Positions 56,260-64,000 of a stretch of 64,000 nucleotides of DNA are shown one piece after another. The notes below the pieces were generated by a model, which was not told the DNA's origin, did not search any database, and worked only from the letters and a program-made list of their open reading frames with translations. This DNA is from Allocoleopsis franciscana PCC 7113 (GTDB taxonomy: Bacteria; Cyanobacteriota; Cyanobacteriia; Cyanobacteriales; Coleofasciculaceae), in NCBI RefSeq assembly GCF_000317515.1, contig NC_019738.1, positions 3,064,001-3,128,000 on the forward strand, read 5' to 3'. The translations under genes and the position numbers were made by a program. Every line of letters starts with the position of its first letter. Within the stretch, counting starts at the first letter, position 1.

Positions 56260-57453
56260 TTAAGCTTCTTCATTTACAACTAACTCTCCCTGTGTAAAAA
56301 GTTTGACCATGTCCAAAATCTTTAGGTTTTTTTCCTCCAATACAGCCGCTCCCCGGATGTAAGATTCACCCAAATCACACGAAATATTGGGTGGCAGTGT
56401 CATATCATCTGAGTTCAGATAGACCATTTCTAAAACTTGATCGACAGGCAACCCGGCAACAATATCGTTAACCTGAACCACAACAGCCTGAGAGTCAATC
56501 TTGATTGGGGCGAGAGGGAGATTTAATACCTTCCGAATATCGACTAAAGTAACAATTTCTCCCCGTAAATTCATATTGCCAACGATATGGCTTGGGCAGC
56601 CAGGAATGGGAGTTAAATTTGTAATATCGATGAATTCTCTCACTAGTTCTAAGTCCAGTCCAAAGTATTCATTGCCAAATCCAATGACTGCCAGAGGTAT
56701 GATGTCGTTGATAACTTGTACGTTTTCTAGGGGTGACTTGAGATGATCAGCCCGCTGTCGGAAAATATTCCTTTCTTCGGGAGTTGCATTGGGGAAGTAC
56801 AGGTCATAAAAGCTAGGGATTGCATTGTGATTTTGGATTTCTTGGATTTCTTTTGGGGGTTGAAGTAATTCATTGAATTCTTCTTTATTTACGCTTTGTT
56901 TTTGCTCATGACTTTTATCCTGATTTGGGACAATTTGAGCAGAATCTTCGAGAGCATTAGTCGGAGATGTAGCTATGATATCTAGCTGAGTTTGTGCATC
57001 CCAAATCAAGGCCAAGAGGTCATCTGATTCACTCATCAAAGTTTTGATATTGAGCAGTAATATCTGCTCGTTTTCTACCTGAGCAAACCCAGAAATAAAT
57101 ACGGGATTGATATTACTCAGTAACTCATCCTGAATTTCAGTGGTGATATTTTCCGGATTGAGTTCTAATACTTCAAGGACTTGGTGAACGACAAGACCAA
57201 AATGCAATCCTTCCCACTGCACAGTGATAACATAATCGCTAAACTTGCAACCTTTTAATGAATTTCCTTGAATTAAATCAAGATGCATCATCGGCAAAAG
57301 TTGTCCCCGTAAATTCAGCATTCCAATCAGTTCGATGGGAGCTTTGGGGATAAGTGTTATTTCCGGCAGAGGGAAGAGCTCTTGAACCAGCGGGGCTTCA
57401 ATTGCGTATTGCTGCTCATGCCAGCGAAATGTTAAGTATTGCTTATTTTCCAT
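56260..57453 (-). CDS. cheW: tandem CheW-domain coupling protein
   Basis: The 397-residue protein has two CheW domains. The first (about 1-150) carries YLTFRWHEQQYAIEAPLVQE and GMLNLRGQLLPMMHL. The second (about 250-390) carries VIGFGNEYFGLDLELVREF and GNMNLRGEIVTLVDIRKVL. A charged linker of about 90 residues lies between. CheW couples receptors to CheA; a tandem form may organise larger arrays. It is the second gene of the minus-strand taxis cluster, between the PatA-type regulator and the receptor. Confidence 0.93.
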   Translation of the reverse strand: MENKQYLTFRWHEQQYAIEAPLVQELFPLPEITLIPKAPIELIGMLNLRGQLLPMMHLDLIQGNSLKGCKFSDYVITVQWEGLHFGLVVHQVLEVLELNPENITTEIQDELLSNINPVFISGFAQVENEQILLLNIKTLMSESDDLLALIWDAQTQLDIIATSPTNALEDSAQIVPNQDKSHEQKQSVNKEEFNELLQPPKEIQEIQNHNAIPSFYDLYFPNATPEERNIFRQRADHLKSPLENVQVINDIIPLAVIGFGNEYFGLDLELVREFIDITNLTPIPGCPSHIVGNMNLRGEIVTLVDIRKVLNLPLAPIKIDSQAVVVQVNDIVAGLPVDQVLEMVYLNSDDMTLPPNISCDLGESYIRGAAVLEEKNLKILDMVKLFTQGELVVNEEA

Positions 57454-57598
57454 TAGGGTATTTTTGAAGAGTGGAAGGGCTGAAAAAATAACTTGAGCAA
57501 AATTCTTTTAGCTATTCATGAATAATGCAACATCTTGTTGCAAATCACAATAAAGACAGTCTGTAACAGTTTGCAGATAGCCTCACAAGACTTGGCAT

Positions 57599-58759
57599 TC
57601 AAGGCTGCAAACTCAGAGCTTTTGGGTCAACACATTTAGCCACAGTTTGAAGTAGCTGTTTGGGTTCAATCGGTTTAGTCAAATAATGGGTTGCACCGAC
57701 CATTTGCCCTCGCAGTTTATCGGAAAACTTATCTCTTGCTGTCAGCATAATAATGGGCAAATGTTTGAATTTAGGAATGCTGCGTACCGTGCGACAAAAT
57801 TCTAATCCATCAATTCCAGGCATCGTAACATCCAGCAGTAATAAGGCAATGGGATTAGTATTAATCACCTTCAAGGCATCCACGGCATTACTAACCAATA
57901 ACACTTGATAGTTATCGTCCAACGCCCGTTTAATCATGGTTTGCACCACCAAACTGTCATCAACACTTAAAACAATTGGGCGTTGTTTTTGGGTTGCAGA
58001 AATAACTTGAGTTTCAGGTATCTCGTTTCTCAAACTAACCCAACCTGATATAGCCCATGCCATATAAGAACGTGCCAATTGTAGAGGATCTTCCTCCAAT
58101 TGTTCGGCAATATCAATGAGCGATCGCACTCCATTCACCCACTGCCGTAAATGCTGCTGCACTTTACTATCTGTAATAGCTTGCCAACTGATGGGTATAA
58201 GCTTAGGAACAGCGTCCATCGAAGGGATAATAGGAGTTAATGTAGCCCATTCTTGTTGGCGCGTCGTGACATCATGCATCAACTTAGCCCAGTCCAAGCC
58301 GCGATTATCTTCGCCATAACTGAGGTCAAATGGCACCGTGGTTTCTAACTTTAACTGTCCAGGATGAGGCAAGGCTTGCTCTAATACTTGCACAACTTGA
58401 GTATGAACAATGGCTTCAATTTCTTCCCATTTGAACACCCGTATCCGCACAATTCGTTCTAAAAGTTCTTGAAACGATGAGGGATTTCGTAACTTTTGCA
58501 TCGTATATTTAATCGCCGTATCAGCAAAGCTATGATTCAGTTTAATCCCAATCATCCGGGCAAATTCTTGATTATTATGGGGAATTTTTAAACCACCGTA
58601 AATAATCTCTCCATTATTCACCACAAAAACACGAGTTCTTGGTTTTTGGTCAGGATTTACGATTGTTTTAATATAAACAGTTCCACTAACATACTCATCT
58701 TTTAAATTTTTTAGAAAATTTACTAATTGACCCGCTTGATACGATGATGCATTTAGCAT
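57599..58759 (-). CDS. PatA-type response regulator (DUF4388 + receiver)
   Basis: The ATG at 58759 gives 386 residues (MLNASSYQAGQLVNFLKNLK). An N-terminal PATAN/DUF4388-type domain (1-250) with SGTVYIKT, GEIIYGG and PLQLARSYMAWAISG-like text is followed by a receiver (about 262-386). Acidic VDDSLVV and phospho-acceptor D in LLLLDVTMPGIDGLE are seen. PatA-type regulators in cyanobacteria include PilG and PixG, linked to type IV pilus taxis and heterocyst patterning. As first gene of the cluster it is probably the main CheA target. A purine-rich site, AGGGAGA, precedes the ATG by 12 bases. Confidence 0.88.
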   Translation of the reverse strand: MLNASSYQAGQLVNFLKNLKDEYVSGTVYIKTIVNPDQKPRTRVFVVNNGEIIYGGLKIPHNNQEFARMIGIKLNHSFADTAIKYTMQKLRNPSSFQELLERIVRIRVFKWEEIEAIVHTQVVQVLEQALPHPGQLKLETTVPFDLSYGEDNRGLDWAKLMHDVTTRQQEWATLTPIIPSMDAVPKLIPISWQAITDSKVQQHLRQWVNGVRSLIDIAEQLEEDPLQLARSYMAWAISGWVSLRNEIPETQVISATQKQRPIVLSVDDSLVVQTMIKRALDDNYQVLLVSNAVDALKVINTNPIALLLLDVTMPGIDGLEFCRTVRSIPKFKHLPIIMLTARDKFSDKLRGQMVGATHYLTKPIEPKQLLQTVAKCVDPKALSLQP

Positions 58760-59644
58760 TATAAAAACTGTCTCCCTAAAGATTTGCCATATTTCTGTTG
58801 AGAAAAATACGGCTCTCACCATGAAAAATGTGTCTCAATTTGCCTAATTGTTGGCAGCAACAACTAGCCCTATTTCTCTAATGGCTGCAAAACTCTCTTA
58901 CAGGATTTTGCTAGCTTGCAGAAAAGGGAATAGTAGAGGCTAGAGTCAGATTGGCATCCAACGTTTGATCAGTTATCAAAATTTGTCCTAGATTTTTCTC
59001 TAGTTGGAATGAAACGTTAGAGAAGATCTAAGCAGAATCCATCACTGATGAAATTGAAGTTAAAAAAATAGATAACCCTGGTGTATACAATCCCTAGGAC
59101 GAATGAATTAAGACAACTGTGGCTGCCAGCCTACTTCTTTTTTCCTAAGGATGTCATCCCATGCGCTATACCTTATGTATGACGCGTATTACACCTGTAT
59201 AAATGCTATTTCAATTAATAGAGATAAGCAATACATTTTAGAAAGTTTCATTAATTATTTATAGTGTTTGCGTAGAAAATAGTTTCTAAATATTTTTGGG
59301 TCAGCCAGAATAAACAGTCAAGAGTAATCCTGATCACCCATGGGACTGGCTATCTATATCAAATTAAGTGACATCTGCCATAAGATTGATTATTAATCTA
59401 TGTCTTATGATAGATGCCATGTAAAAGGTAATGTAAGTTCAAACTGAATAGGCGCTCCGCTTCGCAATGAGGAAAGCTCATCACCTGAGGATTTAAAAAG
59501 GAGCTTTACAATCTTTATGGGTGATTCATACCATTTCATTAAAACCTCCTAAATCCCTATGCATAGATGTCAGCAGGATTTAGGAGGTTCTATGAGATTA
59601 TTTGTTATCTGTTCATCTGGCTTCGGCGCTTGCTACTTACCGCC
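58760..59644. other. long intergenic region upstream of the taxis cluster, with terminator-like hairpin
   Basis: No gene is supported in nearly 900 bp. It likely holds the taxis-cluster promoter. A perfect 14-pair inverted repeat (AACCTCCTAAATCC at 59543-59556, GGATTTAGGAGGTT at 59576-59589, loop 19) lies just beyond the 3' end of the DUF4870 gene. On the minus strand it is followed by TTAATG, so it may terminate that gene. A GGCGCTCCGCTTCGC repeat-like stretch lies at about 59451-59465. Confidence 0.5.
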
Positions 59645-59992
59645 TCAAATTACATGAAAGATAAACGGATAGCGGTAAGCCTGAATTGGATTGCCTAAAG
59701 CTTGGATGATTGCAAAAATGGGTGGAACCCAATGGAACAAAAAGAATATCGGCCCCAGGATGAATCCCAACAATCCCAAGGTCAGGAATGCTAATACGCC
59801 AATAATCGCTTCATAAACCCACACATTCAAGTGAAAATTAATGGCTTCTTTGGCGTTGTCCTTAACAACTGGATCTTCGGATACAAACAAGATTGCGATC
59901 GGAATCGCCACCGACACCACCACCGAACTAAAAAAGATTGAACCATGACACAGTGCTGATAAAAGCTTGCGTTTGTCCGGGTCAAATTCCAT
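59645..59992 (-). CDS. DUF4870-family membrane protein
   Basis: The ATG at 59992 after GGGAG gives 115 residues; a GTG nine bases earlier is less likely. The product starts EFDPDKRKLLSALCHG and has three hydrophobic segments (about 15-35, 55-75, 80-105). The charged DPVVKDNAKEAINFHLN stretch is characteristic of DUF4870 (Tic20-like small membrane proteins), and the protein ends in a basic YRYPF. Function unknown; proteins of this family are three- to four-span. It is divergent from prfC. Confidence 0.82.
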   Translation of the reverse strand: MEFDPDKRKLLSALCHGSIFFSSVVVSVAIPIAILFVSEDPVVKDNAKEAINFHLNVWVYEAIIGVLAFLTLGLLGFILGPIFFLFHWVPPIFAIIQALGNPIQAYRYPFIFHVI

Positions 59993-60178
59993 AACACTCA
60001 CTCCCTAATTCCATCAAAGCTGGCTGACTTCTCATCACGACTTTATCACGCACCTTGATTCAAAGAGGTGGTAAATGCCGTCCTGCCTGGGGGAGGGAAT
60101 CCTCCGAGAGTTTTAAGGACTGGCTTGGCGACGGACTTCTATAATATGTGTTGGTAGTTCCTTCATTGTGCTTTTTTG

Positions 60179-61807
60179 ATGTCCACTGAACTTCAGACTG
60201 AACTGCAAGCTGCTGTTGAACGTCGGCGCAACTTTGCAATTATTTCCCACCCCGACGCGGGTAAAACAACGCTGACCGAAAAGCTGTTGCTTTACGGAGG
60301 TGCAATTCACGAAGCCGGTGCAGTCAAGGCACGTCGATCACAGCGTAAGGCAACGTCTGACTGGATGGAAATGGAGCAACAACGGGGAATTTCGATTACC
60401 TCGACGGTGTTGCAATTCGAGTATCAGGGATGTCAAATCAATTTACTCGATACGCCCGGTCACCAAGATTTTAGTGAAGATACCTATCGCACCTTAGCAG
60501 CAGCCGATAATGCCGTGATGCTGATTGACGCCGCTAAAGGTTTAGAACCCCAAACCCGGAAACTGTTTGAAGTCTGCCGACTGCGGAGACTGCCCATCTT
60601 CACCTTTGTCAACAAACTCGACCGTCCAGGGCGTGAACCGTTGGAACTGCTGGATGAGATTGAACAGGAATTGGGATTGCAGACTTATGCCGTCAACTGG
60701 CCGATTGGCATGGGCGATCGCTTCAAGGGTGTCTTTGACCGCTGCCATCAGCAAATTCACCTGTTTGAACGCAGTGCTCACGGGTCGCGGGAGGCGAAAG
60801 ATACCGTGATCAATTTAGGTGACCCCCGGATCGAAGCGCTGCTAGAGCAAGACCTTTACTACCAACTCAAAGAAGAATTAGAACTCATTGAAGGCATTGG
60901 CCCCGAACTGGATTTAGAGCAAGTTCATCAAGGTCAGATGACGCCGGTGTTCTTTGGCAGTGCGATGACCAACTTTGGCGTGCAACTGTTTTTGGATTCC
61001 TTTTTGGATTATGCCCTTAAACCCTATGCCCGCAACTCCTCAGAAGGCACAATTCCCCTAGAATACCCAGAGTTTACCGGTTTTGTGTTCAAATTACAAG
61101 CGAACATGGACTCGAAGCACCGAGACCGAGTGGCATTTGTCCGCGTTTGCACGGGTAAGTTTGAAAAAGACATGACCGTGAATCATGCCCGCACGGGTAA
61201 GATTGTGCGCTTATCCAGACCGCAAAAACTGTTTGCCCAAGACCGAGAATCCATTGATGTGGCTTATCCGGGTGATGTGATTGGTCTCAATAATCCGGGC
61301 GTGTTTGCAATCGGGGATACCATCTACAACGGGAAGAAATTAGAGTACGAAGGGATTCCCTGCTTTTCTCCAGAACTGTTTGCCTATCTGAGAAATCCCA
61401 ACCCGTCTAAGTTCAAGCAATTCCACAAAGGGGTTACCGAGTTGCGGGAAGAAGGGGCGGTGCAAATTATGTACTCCGTGGATGAAGCCAAGCGTGACCC
61501 GATTTTGGCTGCCGTGGGACAACTGCAATTTGAAGTGGTGCAGTTCCGGATGCAAAATGAGTACGGCGTCGAGACTCGTTTGGAGGCATTACCTTATAGT
61601 GTCGCCCGTTGGGTCACTGGCGGCTGGGATGCCTTGGATAAAGTGGGGCGTTTGTTCAACACCGTGATTGTCAAAGACAACTGGGGGCGTCCGGTGCTGT
61701 TATTTAAGAATGAATGGAATTTGAACCAAGTGATGGAAGACCATCCAGAGTTAAAGCTGAGTGCGATCGCACCCGTGGTTTCCGGTCACGAACCTGTTTC
61801 CTTGTAA
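60179..61807 (+). CDS. prfC: peptide chain release factor 3
   Basis: The 542-residue translational GTPase has G1 [12 protein letters not shown] (about 23-34), effector region [10 protein letters not shown]3 [12 protein letters not shown]4 VNKLDRPG, and the RF3 C-terminal domains (ending [18 protein letters not shown]). It recycles release factors 1 and 2 after peptide release. The start is the ATG at 60179, immediately after a TTG that also opens the frame. Single gene, convergent with the M48 gene across a large inverted repeat. Confidence 0.95.
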   Translation: MSTELQTELQAAVERRRNFAIISHPDAGKTTLTEKLLLYGGAIHEAGAVKARRSQRKATSDWMEMEQQRGISITSTVLQFEYQGCQINLLDTPGHQDFSEDTYRTLAAADNAVMLIDAAKGLEPQTRKLFEVCRLRRLPIFTFVNKLDRPGREPLELLDEIEQELGLQTYAVNWPIGMGDRFKGVFDRCHQQIHLFERSAHGSREAKDTVINLGDPRIEALLEQDLYYQLKEELELIEGIGPELDLEQVHQGQMTPVFFGSAMTNFGVQLFLDSFLDYALKPYARNSSEGTIPLEYPEFTGFVFKLQANMDSKHRDRVAFVRVCTGKFEKDMTVNHARTGKIVRLSRPQKLFAQDRESIDVAYPGDVIGLNNPGVFAIGDTIYNGKKLEYEGIPCFSPELFAYLRNPNPSKFKQFHKGVTELREEGAVQIMYSVDEAKRDPILAAVGQLQFEVVQFRMQNEYGVETRLEALPYSVARWVTGGWDALDKVGRLFNTVIVKDNWGRPVLLFKNEWNLNQVMEDHPELKLSAIAPVVSGHEPVSL

Positions 61808-61839
61808 TCTCTCTAAGCACAATCTTAGAGTACATCTGT

Positions 61840-61909
61840 AGGGGCGAAGCAGTTGGGCGATAACCGATAAATTAATAAAGAAGATTTTCTCACTAAATGC
61901 TTCGCCCCT
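61840..61909. terminator. long inverted repeat between convergent genes
   Basis: AGGGGCGAAGCA at 61840-61851 is the exact reverse complement of TGCTTCGCCCCT at 61898-61909, separated by 46 bases. It lies between prfC and the convergent M48 gene and could act as a bidirectional terminator. The sequence also resembles a dispersed AGGGGCG-type repeat. Confidence 0.5.
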
Positions 61910-61919
61910 TCCCCTAACT

Positions 61920-63941
61920 CTATCCGGGTAGACCAATCACCAGTAAAACTACACCCAATAGCATCGCCGCCCCGCCAAAGATAAACGACCAGAGACGGTG
62001 GAAACTATTGACAACGGTTCCACTTTCGGTAGTGAACTGAGTCAAATCCACCCAAGGCCCAACACCGCGCCGAAACCAACCTGTCACACCAACCTGCGCC
62101 CCTAATAGATTTTTCACCCGCTTCATGCCAAACCAGAAATTCCCCAAAGGGCCAAAGCGAGAGGCATAATGCAGGAAAATCAGACCCGTGCGGTCTTGGA
62201 GTTTCAAGTCAGACCCAAACTCATACCCGGCATCGCCGCGCCCCATCAACTCACCTTGTAGCTTGACCGGCTTACCCCGCAACGGACTCGCGTAGGGGTC
62301 AGACATTAACTTCAACACATCCGATTCCGGTGCTTCTTTGAAGTTGGGGAACATCACAAAGGTGCGGATTAAGGTTCCTAATCCCAATCCCAAGATTGGC
62401 AAAGCCACCAGTGCCATAGGTATCGTTCCCGTTAGCACAATCCCCACTGCCAAACCCACAAACAACCCAATCGGCATCGCCGAGAAGATGACTAAATCCA
62501 GGACAAAGCTACCATAGAGCTTTTTCTTACTCAGGCTTTTCCCCTCTCCCACCACGCGCCCCATGTCAAACTCCGTGGGTAAACCCAACTGTTCGGCATA
62601 GGTACTCAAGGCACGAACCCGCTTGCCGGTTAGGGGGTGAGTCGAATTCAACTCCATCCACCAACCCCAAGGGTTAAACAAATCCCACAAAAAGACTCGA
62701 CCGAGTTGGTAGGGTTTAGCGGCAACCCGGTAAGCAGTACCCGTACTAGCGGCGGCTTTGTGGTCATAAATTCCTAAGGCGCGAGTGCCTTCAATCAGAC
62801 GGCTGGGTTCTGAGGAGTGTTTGCCTTCTTCTAAAATCCCGTAAGCAATCTTCACCAAGGCACGAGAAAGGGCGTTAGGATTACCCGTGGTTTCTGCTGC
62901 AAAGTGGTCGGCAAAATACTCTCGTGTCCGGGACAGGTAGAGAACTAAGTAAGTCCCAATGATATAAAACGGATAGGCAACCAAGGCAGCCGTCCCCGCC
63001 GCATCTTTCAGCTTATCGTTGCCGCCCCGACCGAAGCGTCTCGCAAAGTTGTAAATCAGGTAGGTGATTTGCACTAATGTGGAGGCTAACGTCATCACCG
63101 CAAAGTCCCAATGGACGATGTGTCCTAGTTCGTGGGCGTAGACGGTGGCAATTTCATCATCATCCAGGTAGGTAAATAATCCCTGACTCACCACGAGACG
63201 GGCGCTGTTGGGTAATGCGCCATAGGTAAAGGCGGTGGGGTTCTGGTCGTCGATGATTCCCAGTCGGGGGGTTTTGAGTTTTTTCTGTTGACAAACCCGC
63301 CCAATGACTCGCGCCGCTTCCGGACTTTGACGCGCCACCTCGTCGAGGGAAACCCAACGGGTGTTGTATAGCCATCTCTGGGTTAAGTCCATCAGGAAGG
63401 GAGAGAGGAAAAAACCCGCAATGTTAAAGATGACGGTAATCCCTAAGGCGATCGCTAAGCCGGTGGTAGGGTCGTGACTATCCAGGATAAACACCAGAGC
63501 TAAGGATAAGACCAACACCATGCCGATTAGCAAGGAAACGGTGACGCCAGAAGCCAAGGCGAGATTGCCTGCCACACTCGCCATTGTTAGCTTCACACCC
63601 ACTTGAGTGGCGCGGCTGGCTTTTTGGATGGCATGGGACGGCTGTGGTATGGGTGAGGGAGAAGGTGCTGATTCGGCTGTTTGAGTACTACTGAGGGAAT
63701 TGAGAGCATTCATCGCCCAACTGCTGACTTGGGGGTTTTCATTCGTACTCAAATCTTTGGCAAGTGCGATCGCTTGTTCTGTATCGCCCAGACGATGATA
63801 GGCTTTCACCAATCCTACCTGAGCTTGAATATACCCTTTAGAGCCTCGTTGGGTGTAATACTGACAGAAATCTTGCAGGATTTGAACGGCATCTCGATAA
63901 CGTCCTTCATTTAGGGCATCTAATCCAGCTTGGAGTGACAT
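61920..63941 (-). CDS. membrane M48 (HtpX-like) metalloprotease with N-terminal TPR
   Basis: The 673-residue protein begins with two TPR-like helix pairs (about 1-85: SLQAGLDALNEGRYRDAVQI, then GLVKAYHRLGDTEQAIALA). Two hydrophobic helices follow (about 120-180), then the M48 catalytic domain with zinc motif HELGH at 270-274 and a third ligand expected in REYFADHFAAE near 335. Further transmembrane helices lie about 495-540 and at the C-terminus. The soluble domain around 560-640 (KPVKLQGELMGRG, GLIFLHY, GVTGWFRRG) is an OB-like module. HtpX-type proteases degrade misfolded membrane proteins. This is the second M48 protease in the window and is unlike the secreted one. The start at 63941 is supported by the TPR beginning directly. 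Confidence 0.9.
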   Translation of the reverse strand: MSLQAGLDALNEGRYRDAVQILQDFCQYYTQRGSKGYIQAQVGLVKAYHRLGDTEQAIALAKDLSTNENPQVSSWAMNALNSLSSTQTAESAPSPSPIPQPSHAIQKASRATQVGVKLTMASVAGNLALASGVTVSLLIGMVLVLSLALVFILDSHDPTTGLAIALGITVIFNIAGFFLSPFLMDLTQRWLYNTRWVSLDEVARQSPEAARVIGRVCQQKKLKTPRLGIIDDQNPTAFTYGALPNSARLVVSQGLFTYLDDDEIATVYAHELGHIVHWDFAVMTLASTLVQITYLIYNFARRFGRGGNDKLKDAAGTAALVAYPFYIIGTYLVLYLSRTREYFADHFAAETTGNPNALSRALVKIAYGILEEGKHSSEPSRLIEGTRALGIYDHKAAASTGTAYRVAAKPYQLGRVFLWDLFNPWGWWMELNSTHPLTGKRVRALSTYAEQLGLPTEFDMGRVVGEGKSLSKKKLYGSFVLDLVIFSAMPIGLFVGLAVGIVLTGTIPMALVALPILGLGLGTLIRTFVMFPNFKEAPESDVLKLMSDPYASPLRGKPVKLQGELMGRGDAGYEFGSDLKLQDRTGLIFLHYASRFGPLGNFWFGMKRVKNLLGAQVGVTGWFRRGVGPWVDLTQFTTESGTVVNSFHRLWSFIFGGAAMLLGVVLLVIGLPG

Positions 63942-64000
63942 AGACCTCTCCGTTCAAAAAAATGGGTATTGAGTCAATCAATACTTAGTAATACAAGCGT

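Overview
The window looks like chromosomal DNA of a filamentous cyanobacterium, probably of the Coleofasciculus/Microcoleus type (inference). It is rich in the HIP1 octamer GCGATCGC. It carries the plant-type phytoene desaturase/phytoene synthase pair, an RRM-protein gene followed by rpsU (a pairing known from cyanobacteria), very large kinase-ATPase-histidine kinase signalling proteins, a PatA-type regulator, and heptameric short tandem repeats. No rRNA, tRNA, CRISPR array or intact transposase was recognised.

Layout. 1-1.5 kb: the C-terminal end of a probable NACHT/STAND protein, overlapping an antitoxin and a PIN toxin gene. 1.9-6.3 kb: a CrtI-type carotenoid desaturase, a small membrane protein and a succinate dehydrogenase/fumarate reductase flavoprotein. 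6.4-8.6 kb: a P-loop kinase-like protein convergent with an ArnT-like glycosyltransferase. 8.6-17 kb (minus strand): an overlapping operon of a 2069-residue Ser/Thr kinase-ATPase-GAF-PAS-histidine kinase, a single-domain response regulator, and a receiver-PAS-adenylate cyclase. This looks like a complete relay ending in cAMP. 17-22 kb: hairpin-rich DNA, two tiny membrane proteins, a secreted M48 protease, a glycine-zipper stress protein and a lipoprotein.

22.4-33 kb: a methyltransferase, a DUF3160 protein fused to sixteen leucine-rich repeats, bifunctional PutA, an unknown protein and a CRTAC1/FG-GAP protein. 33-38.8 kb: a decayed CHAT-domain remnant, a P-type ATPase lacking the usual M6 aspartate, and several small membrane or exported proteins. 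38.9-41.9 kb: an OmpR-type regulator and a sensor kinase separated by a cupin gene, a terminator and a heptamer repeat. 42.5-46.2 kb: a thioredoxin-fold protein, a molybdopterin-domain-like lipoprotein with a duplicated domain, and a membrane adenylate cyclase. 46.4-47.4 kb: rbp-rpsU.

48-50.5 kb (minus): crtP then crtB, the first carotenoid steps. 51.2-58.8 kb (minus): a chemotaxis-like cluster in the order PatA-type regulator, double CheW, receptor, hybrid CheA, CheB. It probably controls type IV pilus motility or a related output (inference). 59.6-64 kb: a DUF4870 protein, release factor 3 and a membrane M48 protease with N-terminal TPR-like helices.

The main themes are signal transduction (two class III cyclases, at least six receiver domains, three histidine kinases counting CheA), carotenoid synthesis with two unrelated desaturase types, and many small membrane proteins. 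The most unusual items are the CrtI/CrtP coexistence, the kinase-to-cyclase relay, the DUF3160-LRR fusion, the P-type ATPase with an altered ion site, and several unannotated small genes and repeat elements.
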